Shown: in pieces, positions 47,461 through 55,723 of the stretch | Layout of the letters: every line of letters begins with the position of its first letter | Position numbering within the stretch: the stretch's first letter is position 1 | Assembly (NCBI GenBank): GCA_047600785.1 | Contig: JASGKH010000001.1 | Span: 1,240,001-1,304,000, forward strand | Reading direction: 5' to 3' | From: Breznakibacter sp047600785 | Lineage (GTDB): Bacteria; Bacteroidota; Bacteroidia; Bacteroidales; Marinilabiliaceae | DNA length: 64,000 bases | Translations under genes and position numbers: made by a program | Notes under the pieces: generated by a model | Seen by the model: only the letters and a program-made list of their open reading frames with translations | Database searches by the model: none | What the model was told of the DNA's origin: nothing

Positions 47461-48648
47461 ATGGGCCAAGCTATCAGAATTGTTTTAAAACCGGGAAAGG
47501 ATCAAAGCCTTCGGCGTTTTCACCCTTGGGTGTTTTCGGGCGCCATCAAAAATATCCATGGCCAACCAGCCGAAGGTGACTGGGTGGAGGTTACCGGCCA
47601 CGATGGAGAGTTTCTTGGTAAAGGGCATTACCAAATAGGTTCCATTGCGGTACGCTTGTTGTCGTTTACGGACGAACCCGTAGACCATGCATTCTGGGTG
47701 CGAAAGATAGAGAGTGCTTTCCGTTTACGTTTGGCTATTGGGCTGGCCCACAATGATCAGACCAATGCTTATCGGTTGGTGCACGGCGAAGGAGATGGGC
47801 TGCCGGGCCTTATTGTTGACTTTTACGCGGGCACGGCAGTAGTCCAGACCCATTCAGTGGGCATGTACCTTCAGCGCCATGCCATTGTGGAGGCTCTCAA
47901 GGAGGTGTTGGGTGACGCGCTTATCGCGGTGTACGAAAAATCAGAAGGTACTTTGCCTTTTAAGGCAGGCCTGAATGCTGAAAACGGTTATGTGTGGGGT
48001 AAAAGCACCACTCGCGTGGCTTTGGAAAATGGCCTTCGGTTCAATGTGGACTGGGAGAAGGGGCAGAAGACGGGTTTTTTTGTTGACCAACGTGAAAACC
48101 GTGCCCTGGTCGAGCATTATGCCCATGGCCGTTCGGTGCTTAACATGTTCTGTTACACGGGCGGGTTTTCGTTTTATGCCATGCGGGGAGGTGCCGCGTT
48201 GGTGCATTCGGTCGATAGTTCGGAACGTGCCGTGGAGCTGACCAAAGACAATGTTGGGATCAATTTCCCCAACGATCCTCGCCATCAGGCTTATGCCGAG
48301 GATGCGTTTAAGTACCTTGACAGGATAAAGGACGCGTACGATCTTATCATCCTTGATCCCCCTGCGTTTGCCAAACACCAGAATGTGCTGAACAATGCGT
48401 TGCAAGGATATCGGCGTTTAAATGCCAAGGCTTTTGAGCAGATCAAATCCGGAGGTATTTTGTTTACTTTTTCGTGTTCGCAGGTCGTTAGCAAGGAGGT
48501 ATTCCGTACCACGGTGTTTTCTGCGGCAGCCAAGGCCGGTCGCAAAGTGCGTATCCTTAATCAGCTGACGCAGCCTGCCGATCATCCGGTGAATATTTAC
48601 CATCCCGAAGGCGAGTATCTGAAGGGATTGGTGCTTTACGTTGAATAG
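47461..48648 (+). CDS. Class I SAM-dependent rRNA methyltransferase (RlmI-like)
   Basis: 395 aa from the ATG at 47461. N-terminal PUA-like domain ('LKPGKDQSLRRFHPWVFSGAI'), a middle domain ('AYRLVHGEGDGLPGLIVDFY'), then a Rossmann methyltransferase: 'KTGFFVDQRENR', SAM site 'VLNMFCYTGGFSFYA', acidic 'VDSSERAVEL' and catalytic 'LIILDPPAFAKH'. A Cys late in the domain ('LFTFSCSQVV') fits the RlmI/RlmK m5C family that modifies 23S rRNA. Family assignment strong; modified base inferred. Confidence 0.93.
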   Translation: MGQAIRIVLKPGKDQSLRRFHPWVFSGAIKNIHGQPAEGDWVEVTGHDGEFLGKGHYQIGSIAVRLLSFTDEPVDHAFWVRKIESAFRLRLAIGLAHNDQTNAYRLVHGEGDGLPGLIVDFYAGTAVVQTHSVGMYLQRHAIVEALKEVLGDALIAVYEKSEGTLPFKAGLNAENGYVWGKSTTRVALENGLRFNVDWEKGQKTGFFVDQRENRALVEHYAHGRSVLNMFCYTGGFSFYAMRGGAALVHSVDSSERAVELTKDNVGINFPNDPRHQAYAEDAFKYLDRIKDAYDLIILDPPAFAKHQNVLNNALQGYRRLNAKAFEQIKSGGILFTFSCSQVVSKEVFRTTVFSAAAKAGRKVRILNQLTQPADHPVNIYHPEGEYLKGLVLYVE

Positions 48649-48711
48649 CAACGGAATTTTTTATCCTTTGCCATTCCATTATTTGAATTGATTAAATTAA
48701 ACGGAACATTT

Positions 48712-49957
48712 GTGAAGTTCTCCGAATTCAATTTTACCACCGAAGTGCTTGAAGGCTTGGATGCCATGCGCTTCGAAAACGCGACTCCCGTACAGGAAAA
48801 AACCATTCCCATCATTACCTCGGGCAAGGATCTGATTGCGTGTGCCCAAACAGGTACCGGAAAGACAGCTGCTTATGTGTTGCCCATTCTGGACCGCTTG
48901 GTGCGTGACGGGAACGAGGGGACGAAAGCCATTATTCTGGTTCCCACGCGAGAAGCTGGCTTTGCAGATCGACCAGCAAATTGAAGGATTCAGTTACTTT
49001 TTGCAGGTATCGTCTACTCCCATTTACGGGGGGAATGACAGCGGTGAGTGGGAGCGTCAAAAACGGTCGTTGGTCACGGGTGCCAATGTGGTGGTGTCGA
49101 CCCCCGGCCGCTTGTTGCAGCATCTTTCGATGGGTTATGTGGTGTTCGACCAGGTGGAAACCCTTATTCTTGACGAAGCGGATAGAATGCTCGACATGGG
49201 CTTTCATGAGGATATCATGCAGGTGGTGAGTATGCTGCCCCAAAAACGCCAAAACCTGATGTTTTCGGCGACCATGCCACCCAAAATCCGTGAGTTGGCA
49301 AAGAATATCCTTGTGGATCCGGAAGAGGTGTCGCTTTCTATCTCCAAGCCGGCCGAGGGCATCCTGCAGGCTGCTTACGTGGTGTACGACAGCCAAAAGA
49401 TTCCTTTGGTCAACAGGCTGCTCAAGGGAAAGAACCTGGCCAGTATCATTGTGTTCTCCAGTACCAAGCAGAAGGTGAAAGAGATTGCCAGGTCGTTGCA
49501 GACCAATGGCTTCAATGCGACTGCCATCCACAGCGATCTGGAGCAGGCCGAACGGGAAGAGACGTTGCTGAATTTCAAAAACCGCAAAACGCAGATCCTT
49601 GTGGCTACCGATATCATTGCCCGTGGCATTGACATCGAAAAGATCGATCTGGTGATTAATTTCGATGTGCCGCGCGATGCCGAGGATTACGTGCACCGGG
49701 TAGGACGTACAGCCAGGGCTGCATCGCAGGGAGTTGCGCTTACTTTTGTCAATGAAAAGGAGCAGCGGGAGTTTCGTAACATCGAACGGCTCATAGAAAC
49801 CGATGTGTTCAAGATCCCTTTGCCTCCGGAATTGGGCGAAGGTCCGGCATATGCACCAGACCAGCGTCCGGCCGGTGAGGGCGGCCAAAGGCCGTTTAAG
49901 CGTAAGAAACGCTGGGGTAAGGACAAGGGAGGTCGATCACAGCAGCCCAAACAATAA
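48712..49957 (+). pseudogene. DEAD-box RNA helicase with one frame break
   Basis: The GTG at 48712 gives the canonical start 'KFSEFNFTTEVLEGL'; TTG 48688 is a worse alternative. Frame 1 carries the Q-motif and Walker A 'CAQTGTGKT' up to 'LVPTRE'. One extra base near 48953-48955 (sense GAGAAGCTGG; GAGCTGG would read 'PTRELALQI') throws it out, and frame 2 completes the protein: 'TPGRLLQH', 'LDEADRMLD', 'FSATMPP', 'ATDIIARGIDIE', 'HRVGRTARA' and a basic tail 'RPFKRKKRWGKDKGG'. Total about 414 aa. A single-base indel in an otherwise perfect gene suggests an assembly error. It lies upstream of tex. Confidence 0.88.
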
Positions 49958-49999
49958 TGTAAGTACGAATTCTTTTCCAAATCTTTTTAGCGCGAATCC

Positions 50000-52129
50000 A
50001 TGACGGATATCTTTTCGAAGCTCATTGCCACTGAACTGCAATTAACCGCCAAACAGGTTGGCAATACGATTATGCTCCTCGGCGAAGGGGCGACCATCCC
50101 GTTCATCAGCCGTTACCGGAAGGAGATGACCGGAAGCCTTGATGAGGTGGCCATCGGAGCCATTAAGGAGCGTTACGATAAATTGTTGGAAACGGAGAAA
50201 AGAAAGGAGACCGTCCTTAAGACCATTGAGGAGCAAGGAGCGCTTACCGATGAGCTTAGGAACAAAATAGTGAATTGTTATAATGCCACTGAACTTGAGG
50301 ATATTTACCTTCCCTACAAGCCTAAACGGAAGACCCGTGCGACCAAAGCGAAGGAGAGGGGGTTGGAACCGTTGGCAAAGATTATCATGAAGCAGATGGA
50401 GCGCGACATTGATATGCAGGCCCAGATGTTCGTGAACGATGAGGTGCCCAATGTCGAAGAAGCGATTCAAGGCGCCAGCGACATCATTGCCGAGTGGGTG
50501 AGCGAACATGCCGTTGCGCGCGACACGGTACGCAACGGTTTCCAGCGTACAGCCATCATTTCGTCGAAGGTGGCGAAGGGCAAGGAAGAGGAGGGAACGA
50601 AGTTTAAGGATTATTTTGACTTTGAAGAGCCTCTGCGACGTTGCCCGTCGCACCGTATTTTGGCTATGTTACGGGGCGAGAACGAAGGCGTGCTGAAGGT
50701 GACGATTACTCCTGAAGAGGGGCCTGTCATTGACCGTTTGTCGCGTTTGTTTGTCAAAGGCAATTCCCATGCATCACAAATTGTTGACGGAGCGGTGAAA
50801 GATGCTTACAAACGTTTGATCGAACCGAGTATTGAGACCGAATTCCTCAATGCTTCCAAAGAAAAGGCGGATACTGAGGCCATCCGTGTGTTTGTTGAAA
50901 ATCTCCGGCAGTTGCTGTTGTCGGCCCCATTGGGACAAAAACGGGTATTGGCCATCGATCCTGGCTTTCGTACCGGTTGCAAGGTGGTTTGCCTTGATGC
51001 GCAGGGACAACTTTTGCACAATGAAACCATTTATCCGCACCCGCCCCAAAACGAGTGGGGCAAAGCAGCAAAGAAGATCGACAGTCTGGTCGATGCTTAT
51101 AAGGTTGAGGCCATTGCCATCGGAAATGGTACGGCCTCGCGCGAAACAGAGTCGTTTATCCGCAGCGTTAAGTTTGGTGTAGCTTTACAGGTGTTTGTGG
51201 TGAGCGAGGATGGTGCGTCGGTGTACAGTGCCAGTAAAACGGCCCGCGACGAGTTTCCCGAGTACGATGTGACCGTCCGTGGGGCGGTTTCCATTGGACG
51301 CCGATTAATGGATCCGTTGGCGGAATTGGTAAAGATCGATCCTAAAAGTATTGGTGTAGGGCAGTATCAGCACGATGTGGACCAAACACGGCTCAAAAGT
51401 TCGCTGGACCAAACGGTGGAGTCGTGCGTGAATGTGGTCGGGGTCAATGTCAATACTGCCAGCAAACATTTGCTTACGTACGTGTCGGGGCTCGGTCCTA
51501 CATTGGCCCAGAATATTGTTGATTTCCGTACGGCTAACGGCCCGTTCTCCGGTCGTGCCCAACTGAAAAAGGTGCCTCGCTTGGGCGATAAGGCTTTTGA
51601 GCAGTGTGCAGGTTTTTTGCGTGTGGATATTGCTGACAACCCTCTGGATAATTCGGCCGTGCACCCTGAATCGTACCCAATTGTCGAGAAGATGGCAAAA
51701 GATTTGGATGTGACGGTGAAAGAGCTCATTGGCAACAAAGAGCTTTGCGGAAAAATAAAGTTACAGGCCTATGTCACCGACAAGGTGGGATTGCCTACGC
51801 TGACTGATATTGTAAAGGAACTCGAAAAGCCTGGTCGCGATCCGCGTAAAGCGATCAAAGTATTTGAGTTCGATCCCGGTGTGAAAACGCCTGGGGACTT
51901 AAAGGTGGGCATGATCCTTCCCGGCATCGTGACCAACATTACCAATTTTGGTGCATTTGTGGATGTCGGTGTCAAGCAGGACGGTTTGGTGCATATTTCA
52001 CAAATGGCCGATAAGTTTATTTCCGATCCCAACCAGGTGGTGAAGCTTCATCAGCATGTGCAAGTGCGCGTTTTGGAGGTTGATATGTCGCGTAAGCGCA
52101 TCCAGCTATCTATGAAGGGTTTGGTCTGA
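50000..52129 (+). CDS. tex: Tex family S1-domain transcription accessory protein
   Basis: 709 aa, full length for Tex. N-terminal helical region 'TIPFISRYRKEMTGSLDEVA', a YqgF-like RNase H fold ('VLAIDPGFRTGCKVVCLD', 'IGNGTASRETESF'), helix-hairpin-helix pair ('SGLGPTLAQNIVDFRTANGPF', 'VPRLGDKAFEQC') and a C-terminal S1 domain ('GDLKVGMILPGIVTNITNFGAFVDVG', ending 'RIQLSMKGLV'). Cytoplasmic nucleic-acid binder that affects transcription in known species. Lies 42 bp downstream of the DEAD-box gene, the last gene of the plus-strand run. Confidence 0.96.
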   Translation: MTDIFSKLIATELQLTAKQVGNTIMLLGEGATIPFISRYRKEMTGSLDEVAIGAIKERYDKLLETEKRKETVLKTIEEQGALTDELRNKIVNCYNATELEDIYLPYKPKRKTRATKAKERGLEPLAKIIMKQMERDIDMQAQMFVNDEVPNVEEAIQGASDIIAEWVSEHAVARDTVRNGFQRTAIISSKVAKGKEEEGTKFKDYFDFEEPLRRCPSHRILAMLRGENEGVLKVTITPEEGPVIDRLSRLFVKGNSHASQIVDGAVKDAYKRLIEPSIETEFLNASKEKADTEAIRVFVENLRQLLLSAPLGQKRVLAIDPGFRTGCKVVCLDAQGQLLHNETIYPHPPQNEWGKAAKKIDSLVDAYKVEAIAIGNGTASRETESFIRSVKFGVALQVFVVSEDGASVYSASKTARDEFPEYDVTVRGAVSIGRRLMDPLAELVKIDPKSIGVGQYQHDVDQTRLKSSLDQTVESCVNVVGVNVNTASKHLLTYVSGLGPTLAQNIVDFRTANGPFSGRAQLKKVPRLGDKAFEQCAGFLRVDIADNPLDNSAVHPESYPIVEKMAKDLDVTVKELIGNKELCGKIKLQAYVTDKVGLPTLTDIVKELEKPGRDPRKAIKVFEFDPGVKTPGDLKVGMILPGIVTNITNFGAFVDVGVKQDGLVHISQMADKFISDPNQVVKLHQHVQVRVLEVDMSRKRIQLSMKGLV

Positions 52130-52138
52130 TGATAAATA

Positions 52139-52178
52139 ACGACACCGGTCGGAATGTCCCGATCGGCGTTGTTTTGTA
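52139..52178 (+). terminator. Imperfect terminator hairpin after tex
   Basis: ACGACACCGGTCGG pairs with CCGATCGGCGTTGT, with two G-T pairs and one mismatch, followed by a short T-rich stretch (GTTTTG). It sits between the convergent tex and histidine kinase genes. Confidence 0.5.
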
Positions 52179-52193
52179 TATTTTGACGTCAAT

Positions 52194-53645
52194 TCAGAGG
52201 TTGGACGCTTTGGGCAGTACCAATATAAATTTGCTACCCTGGCCTTTTGTGCTTACCGCTTCTATTCTGCCCATGTTCTTTTCGGCCAGCTCTTTGCATA
52301 GTATCAGACCTAAACCGGTACCCGGCTCATTTTCTGTCCCTGGGGTGGAATGCGAATTCTGCATCGAAAACAACGATTTCATCTGTTCCTGGCCAATCCC
52401 CACACCTTGGTCGATCACTTCAAAATGGATGTATCCTTCGTCCTCATAACAATTAAGCGTAATCTCTCCGCTGATATAGCTGTATTTAATGGCATTTGAC
52501 AGCAAATTGCGGAATATGGTCTTAACCATGTTCTCATCGGCGTTGATGGTTATGCCGGAGGGAATGTTGTTAATGATTTTAATGTGCTTGTTGCTGATGT
52601 TGTTGGCCAGTACGTCAAGGGCCTCTTCGATCAATGGTTCTGCCTGTACGGAACTGTTGTTCAGTCCTTCTATTGAATTATTCTGTGTTTTGGCCCAATC
52701 GAGAAGGTTTGAAAGCAAATCCATCCCGTTCTTGGCCGATTTGTTGATGGCTTTGAGTGAATCAATGATTTCCTTTTTTGAAAAATTGTCGTATTCGGTA
52801 ATCAAAAGTTCTGACAGTGAGCATTGCGCTGAAAACGGGGATCTCAGGTCGTGCCCGATGATCGAAAATAACTTGTCTTTGGTGGCGTTCAGGTCCTGAA
52901 GGGTATCTTTTTGCTCTTCGATAAGCTGTTTTTGGTCGGCCAGCTGCTTGTTCAACCTTTTTTCCATTTGGAGCTTTTGGATGGCCAGATCTCTCTTTTG
53001 TTGTTCGAGGGCCAGCTTTAGCTCCATGTTCTTGCGTTCGTCGGTGATCATGCTTTGTTTCTTCACCAATCGGTCGATCATTTTGGGGATGCTGAACAAA
53101 AAGAGCCCCATAAGAATGAAATAAACCGATTTGTAAATCTGTCCGTCCCAATCGGCCGAAGGTACCTGTTCCATTAACGATATATCGATGTAGGGCCTGC
53201 GGATAATGTAAATGGCGTTGTAACAAATTACCACGTACAGTGAAGAGAAAATCACCAGCTTTCCGTCATACCTCAACACCGAAAGCATGATAAGGATTGA
53301 GTAGAGGAACGTGGACGCCGCGGTAACGACGGCGATGGGGGCAAAAAAATAGGAATAATTGAAGATGTGCAATGACAATACTGTGATATCGATGGTGGCC
53401 GATAGATATTTAAGCCACGATGCATTGTCGGTTTTCCGAAGGAGGATGTTTAAAACGGAGTTGTAGAAAATATAGAAACTTGCCAGCGTAAGTGATATGA
53501 AGCCCCTATGATATTCCCCGGTTGCAAAAATGTAAGCGATCAACGTAAGTATCGCCACGATCAAAACCCATCTGAACCGAATAACTTCCTGTTCGCCCCA
53601 TGTGGCGTCATCTTTAAAGAAGTAAGAGAAATCTTTGATTGGCAT
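52194..53645 (-). CDS. Membrane sensor histidine kinase (orphan)
   Basis: 483 aa. About six hydrophobic segments in residues 23-192 form an integral-membrane sensor without an extracytoplasmic domain. A coiled coil (about 200-258, 'LKLALEQQKRDLAIQKLQMEKR') leads to HisKA with phosphoacceptor His265 in 'SIIGHDLRSPF', then HATPase with 'FRNLLSNAIKYS' (N), 'DQGVGIGQEQM' (G1) and 'GTGLGLILCKELAEKN' (G2). No response regulator is adjacent, so partner and signal are unknown. Convergent with tex. Confidence 0.93.
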   Translation of the reverse strand: MPIKDFSYFFKDDATWGEQEVIRFRWVLIVAILTLIAYIFATGEYHRGFISLTLASFYIFYNSVLNILLRKTDNASWLKYLSATIDITVLSLHIFNYSYFFAPIAVVTAASTFLYSILIMLSVLRYDGKLVIFSSLYVVICYNAIYIIRRPYIDISLMEQVPSADWDGQIYKSVYFILMGLFLFSIPKMIDRLVKKQSMITDERKNMELKLALEQQKRDLAIQKLQMEKRLNKQLADQKQLIEEQKDTLQDLNATKDKLFSIIGHDLRSPFSAQCSLSELLITEYDNFSKKEIIDSLKAINKSAKNGMDLLSNLLDWAKTQNNSIEGLNNSSVQAEPLIEEALDVLANNISNKHIKIINNIPSGITINADENMVKTIFRNLLSNAIKYSYISGEITLNCYEDEGYIHFEVIDQGVGIGQEQMKSLFSMQNSHSTPGTENEPGTGLGLILCKELAEKNMGRIEAVSTKGQGSKFILVLPKASNL

Positions 53646-54147
53646 TACAGGTTATGATTATTGAAAGTAAAAGTACACAAAGTTGAACGATTTGTTTCAC
53701 AAGTCGAAAAAAATTGCCCGGGCATCTATCCAGATCTGTAGGATAAAGAAGCCATTTATGGATTATACGGGTATTGATTTTCAGTGTGAAATGAATGTGT
53801 GGACGTTGAGGAATGCCATCTGGGGATCCGGGTGTTTAAAAACATACAGACTTTCGTCCTTTTTTTTATTGTTTTATGGCTTTACAACGATTGGGCACAT
53901 GATTTTGTGCTGGGTGTTATGATACGGGTTTGTTTCTTAAAGTCGGGCCAATGGAAAATTGAAACATAGGTTGGTGGCCGAAACGAACATTTTGTGTGGG
54001 TTTACAATGTTTTTGGATCAAAACGGGAATCGTAAATTCGGGTAATTCTGAAAATTTACCATCTTTGGTCCGTTTTCCTAACGGAGAATCGCTAAGCCAT
54101 AAAAAATCGGAAACTCTTTTCTTTCTTACATTATTCCATCGTCTTTC
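53646..54147. other. 502-bp gap between histidine kinase and lysO-like gene
   Basis: Only a weak 79-codon ORF (53683-53922) with no family features is present. I see no RNA gene or repeat. It should hold the divergent promoters of the kinase and the LysO-like exporter. Confidence 0.45.
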
Positions 54148-55089
54148 ATGTCCAGTTTATTATCTGCCATTGCGGTGTTGTCGGTATTCGCCTTTGGGGG
54201 AACAGTGGGTTTGGTTTTGCGTAAAAATCCGTCATTTATGGTATGGATTGGAAGGTTGACGGTTTGGCTGGTGTACCTGCTTCTGTTTTTATTGGGCTAT
54301 TCGGTAGGGGAGGATCCGGTCGTGGTCCGGCATATAGGGGAAATCGGGCTCCAAGCATTGGGTCTTGCTTTTGGGGCAGTGGCAGGAAGTTTGGCTTTGG
54401 TTTATTTTTATGGCAAATATTTTCTTGCAATAGAAGGGCGGGAATTTGTCTTATCGGGCCAGACACGTGTAAAGCTGTGGAAAAGCATGATGGGAAGTTT
54501 GGTTTTGCTGGTGTTTTTTGTGGGGGGACTTGCTTTGGGCTATTGGGGGATTGATAATGGAATGATTGCAGGGCGGCCATTGGCCGAATATGCGCTCTAT
54601 GCCCTCATGTGGCTGGTCGGAGTAGGGATAGGAGGCGATAAAAATGCCTGGTCTGCAATGAAAAAGATGAGATTATCGCTTTTGGGCATTCCGGCGGCCA
54701 TTGCCCTGGGGAGTTTGGTAGGGGCCTGGGGCTGTTCATTATTGCAACGTGATGTGTTTGCGCACGAAGGAATGGCTGTCGGGGCCGGTATGGGGTATTA
54801 TTCGTTGTCGTCGGTATTCATTTCGGAACTGGCCGGCGAGCGTTTGGGAACAATTGCATTGCTGGCAAATATTTTTCGTGAAATATTTACTTTGGTGGCA
54901 ACGCCTTTATTGTGCCGTTTGTTTGGACCTTTGGCGGGAGTGGCCTCGGCCGGGGCTACGGCAATGGATACATCGTTACCTGTCATTATGCGTGTTGCCG
55001 GAGCCGAAGTTGGTTCAATTGCGGTGTTGAGCGGGTTTGTATTAACGGTATTGGTCCCGGTGTTGGTGCCGTTAGCCTTTGTGCTTTAG
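54148..55089 (+). CDS. LysO-family (DUF340) lysine exporter
   Basis: 313 aa with about eight to ten hydrophobic segments. 'GVGIGGDKNAWSAMKKMR' after the N-terminal half and 'GAGMGYYSLSSVFISELAGERLGTIALLANIFREI' are the conserved LysO segments (E. coli YbjE), which exports L-lysine and thialysine. Gly-rich 'GCSLLQRDVFAHEGMAVGAG' joins them. Substrate by family only. The last 18 bp overlap the convergent cyclase gene. No lysine riboswitch is visible upstream. Confidence 0.9.
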   Translation: MSSLLSAIAVLSVFAFGGTVGLVLRKNPSFMVWIGRLTVWLVYLLLFLLGYSVGEDPVVVRHIGEIGLQALGLAFGAVAGSLALVYFYGKYFLAIEGREFVLSGQTRVKLWKSMMGSLVLLVFFVGGLALGYWGIDNGMIAGRPLAEYALYALMWLVGVGIGGDKNAWSAMKKMRLSLLGIPAAIALGSLVGAWGCSLLQRDVFAHEGMAVGAGMGYYSLSSVFISELAGERLGTIALLANIFREIFTLVATPLLCRLFGPLAGVASAGATAMDTSLPVIMRVAGAEVGSIAVLSGFVLTVLVPVLVPLAFVL

Positions 55090-55710
55090 GTTATTATCCA
55101 CTATCGCAATTACGCGTGCGGGGGCACTGTCGGCTTCTATTTTTAGGGGAAGGGCAATTATGTCGATTTGTCGATAGCCTGCCAACAGGCTTAAATTGGT
55201 AAGGTTTTCGATGATTGGTATGCCTTGCGCAAATAATTTTGGATGGACGGCATAAGGGGCTCTGTCGGGAGACGGGAAGTCAATTCCCAGCATTTTAATG
55301 CCTTGCAATACCAGATAGTCTGCCAATTCTTCGCTTAAGACCGGATGGTCGGTGTAGTATCCGGGCTGATAATAGCGGTTCGAAAAGTCGGAACGTAACA
55401 ACACGATTTTATTTGCAATATGGGCCGAACGTATCTCGGCCGAGAGTATTAGTTCAGTCTGTTCTGTTACATTAAATACAATTGCTTCGCCCGTTAATTT
55501 AGCCAAAGGTAATTTGTCGATGGTATCGGCATGTTCCAGCATGTGCAAAGGGCCATCGATGTGGGTTCCCACATGCATGCCTGTCCTTATTTCGCTGTTG
55601 TTATACCCGTGGGCCGTGTAATCTGCGATTTTCGACAGGAGCATCGGTGCATCGCCGGGGTAAACAGGGGACGTGGACGTCAGTGTGTGCGTCAGGTCGA
55701 TGATATTCAT
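55072..55710 (-). CDS. Cyclase-family metal hydrolase (kynurenine formamidase-like)
   Basis: 212 aa. 'NIIDLTHTLTSTSPVYPGDAP' start and the family motif 'HVGTHIDGPLH' (H-x-G-T-H-x-D-x-P-x-H) provide the metal ligands and catalytic base; 'LLRSDFSNRYY', 'GIDFPSPDRAPYAVH' and 'IIENLTNLSLL' are further family blocks. Members include arylformamidases and isatin hydrolases; no tryptophan-degradation genes are adjacent, so the substrate is unknown. Cytoplasmic. Its 3' end overlaps the lysO-like gene; the upstream neighbour on the same strand is the propeller kinase gene, 13 bp away. Confidence 0.9.
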   Translation of the reverse strand: MNIIDLTHTLTSTSPVYPGDAPMLLSKIADYTAHGYNNSEIRTGMHVGTHIDGPLHMLEHADTIDKLPLAKLTGEAIVFNVTEQTELILSAEIRSAHIANKIVLLRSDFSNRYYQPGYYTDHPVLSEELADYLVLQGIKMLGIDFPSPDRAPYAVHPKLFAQGIPIIENLTNLSLLAGYRQIDIIALPLKIEADSAPARVIAIVDNNLKHKG

Positions 55711-55723
55711 GGGAAAGTACTTT

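Noticed and set aside
48932..49888. 318-codon minus-strand ORF
   Set aside because: Antisense shadow of the DEAD-box helicase; composition is unlike any protein family.
53683..53922. 79-codon plus-strand ORF
   Set aside because: No family motif, and it lies in the presumed divergent promoter region; not supportable as a gene.
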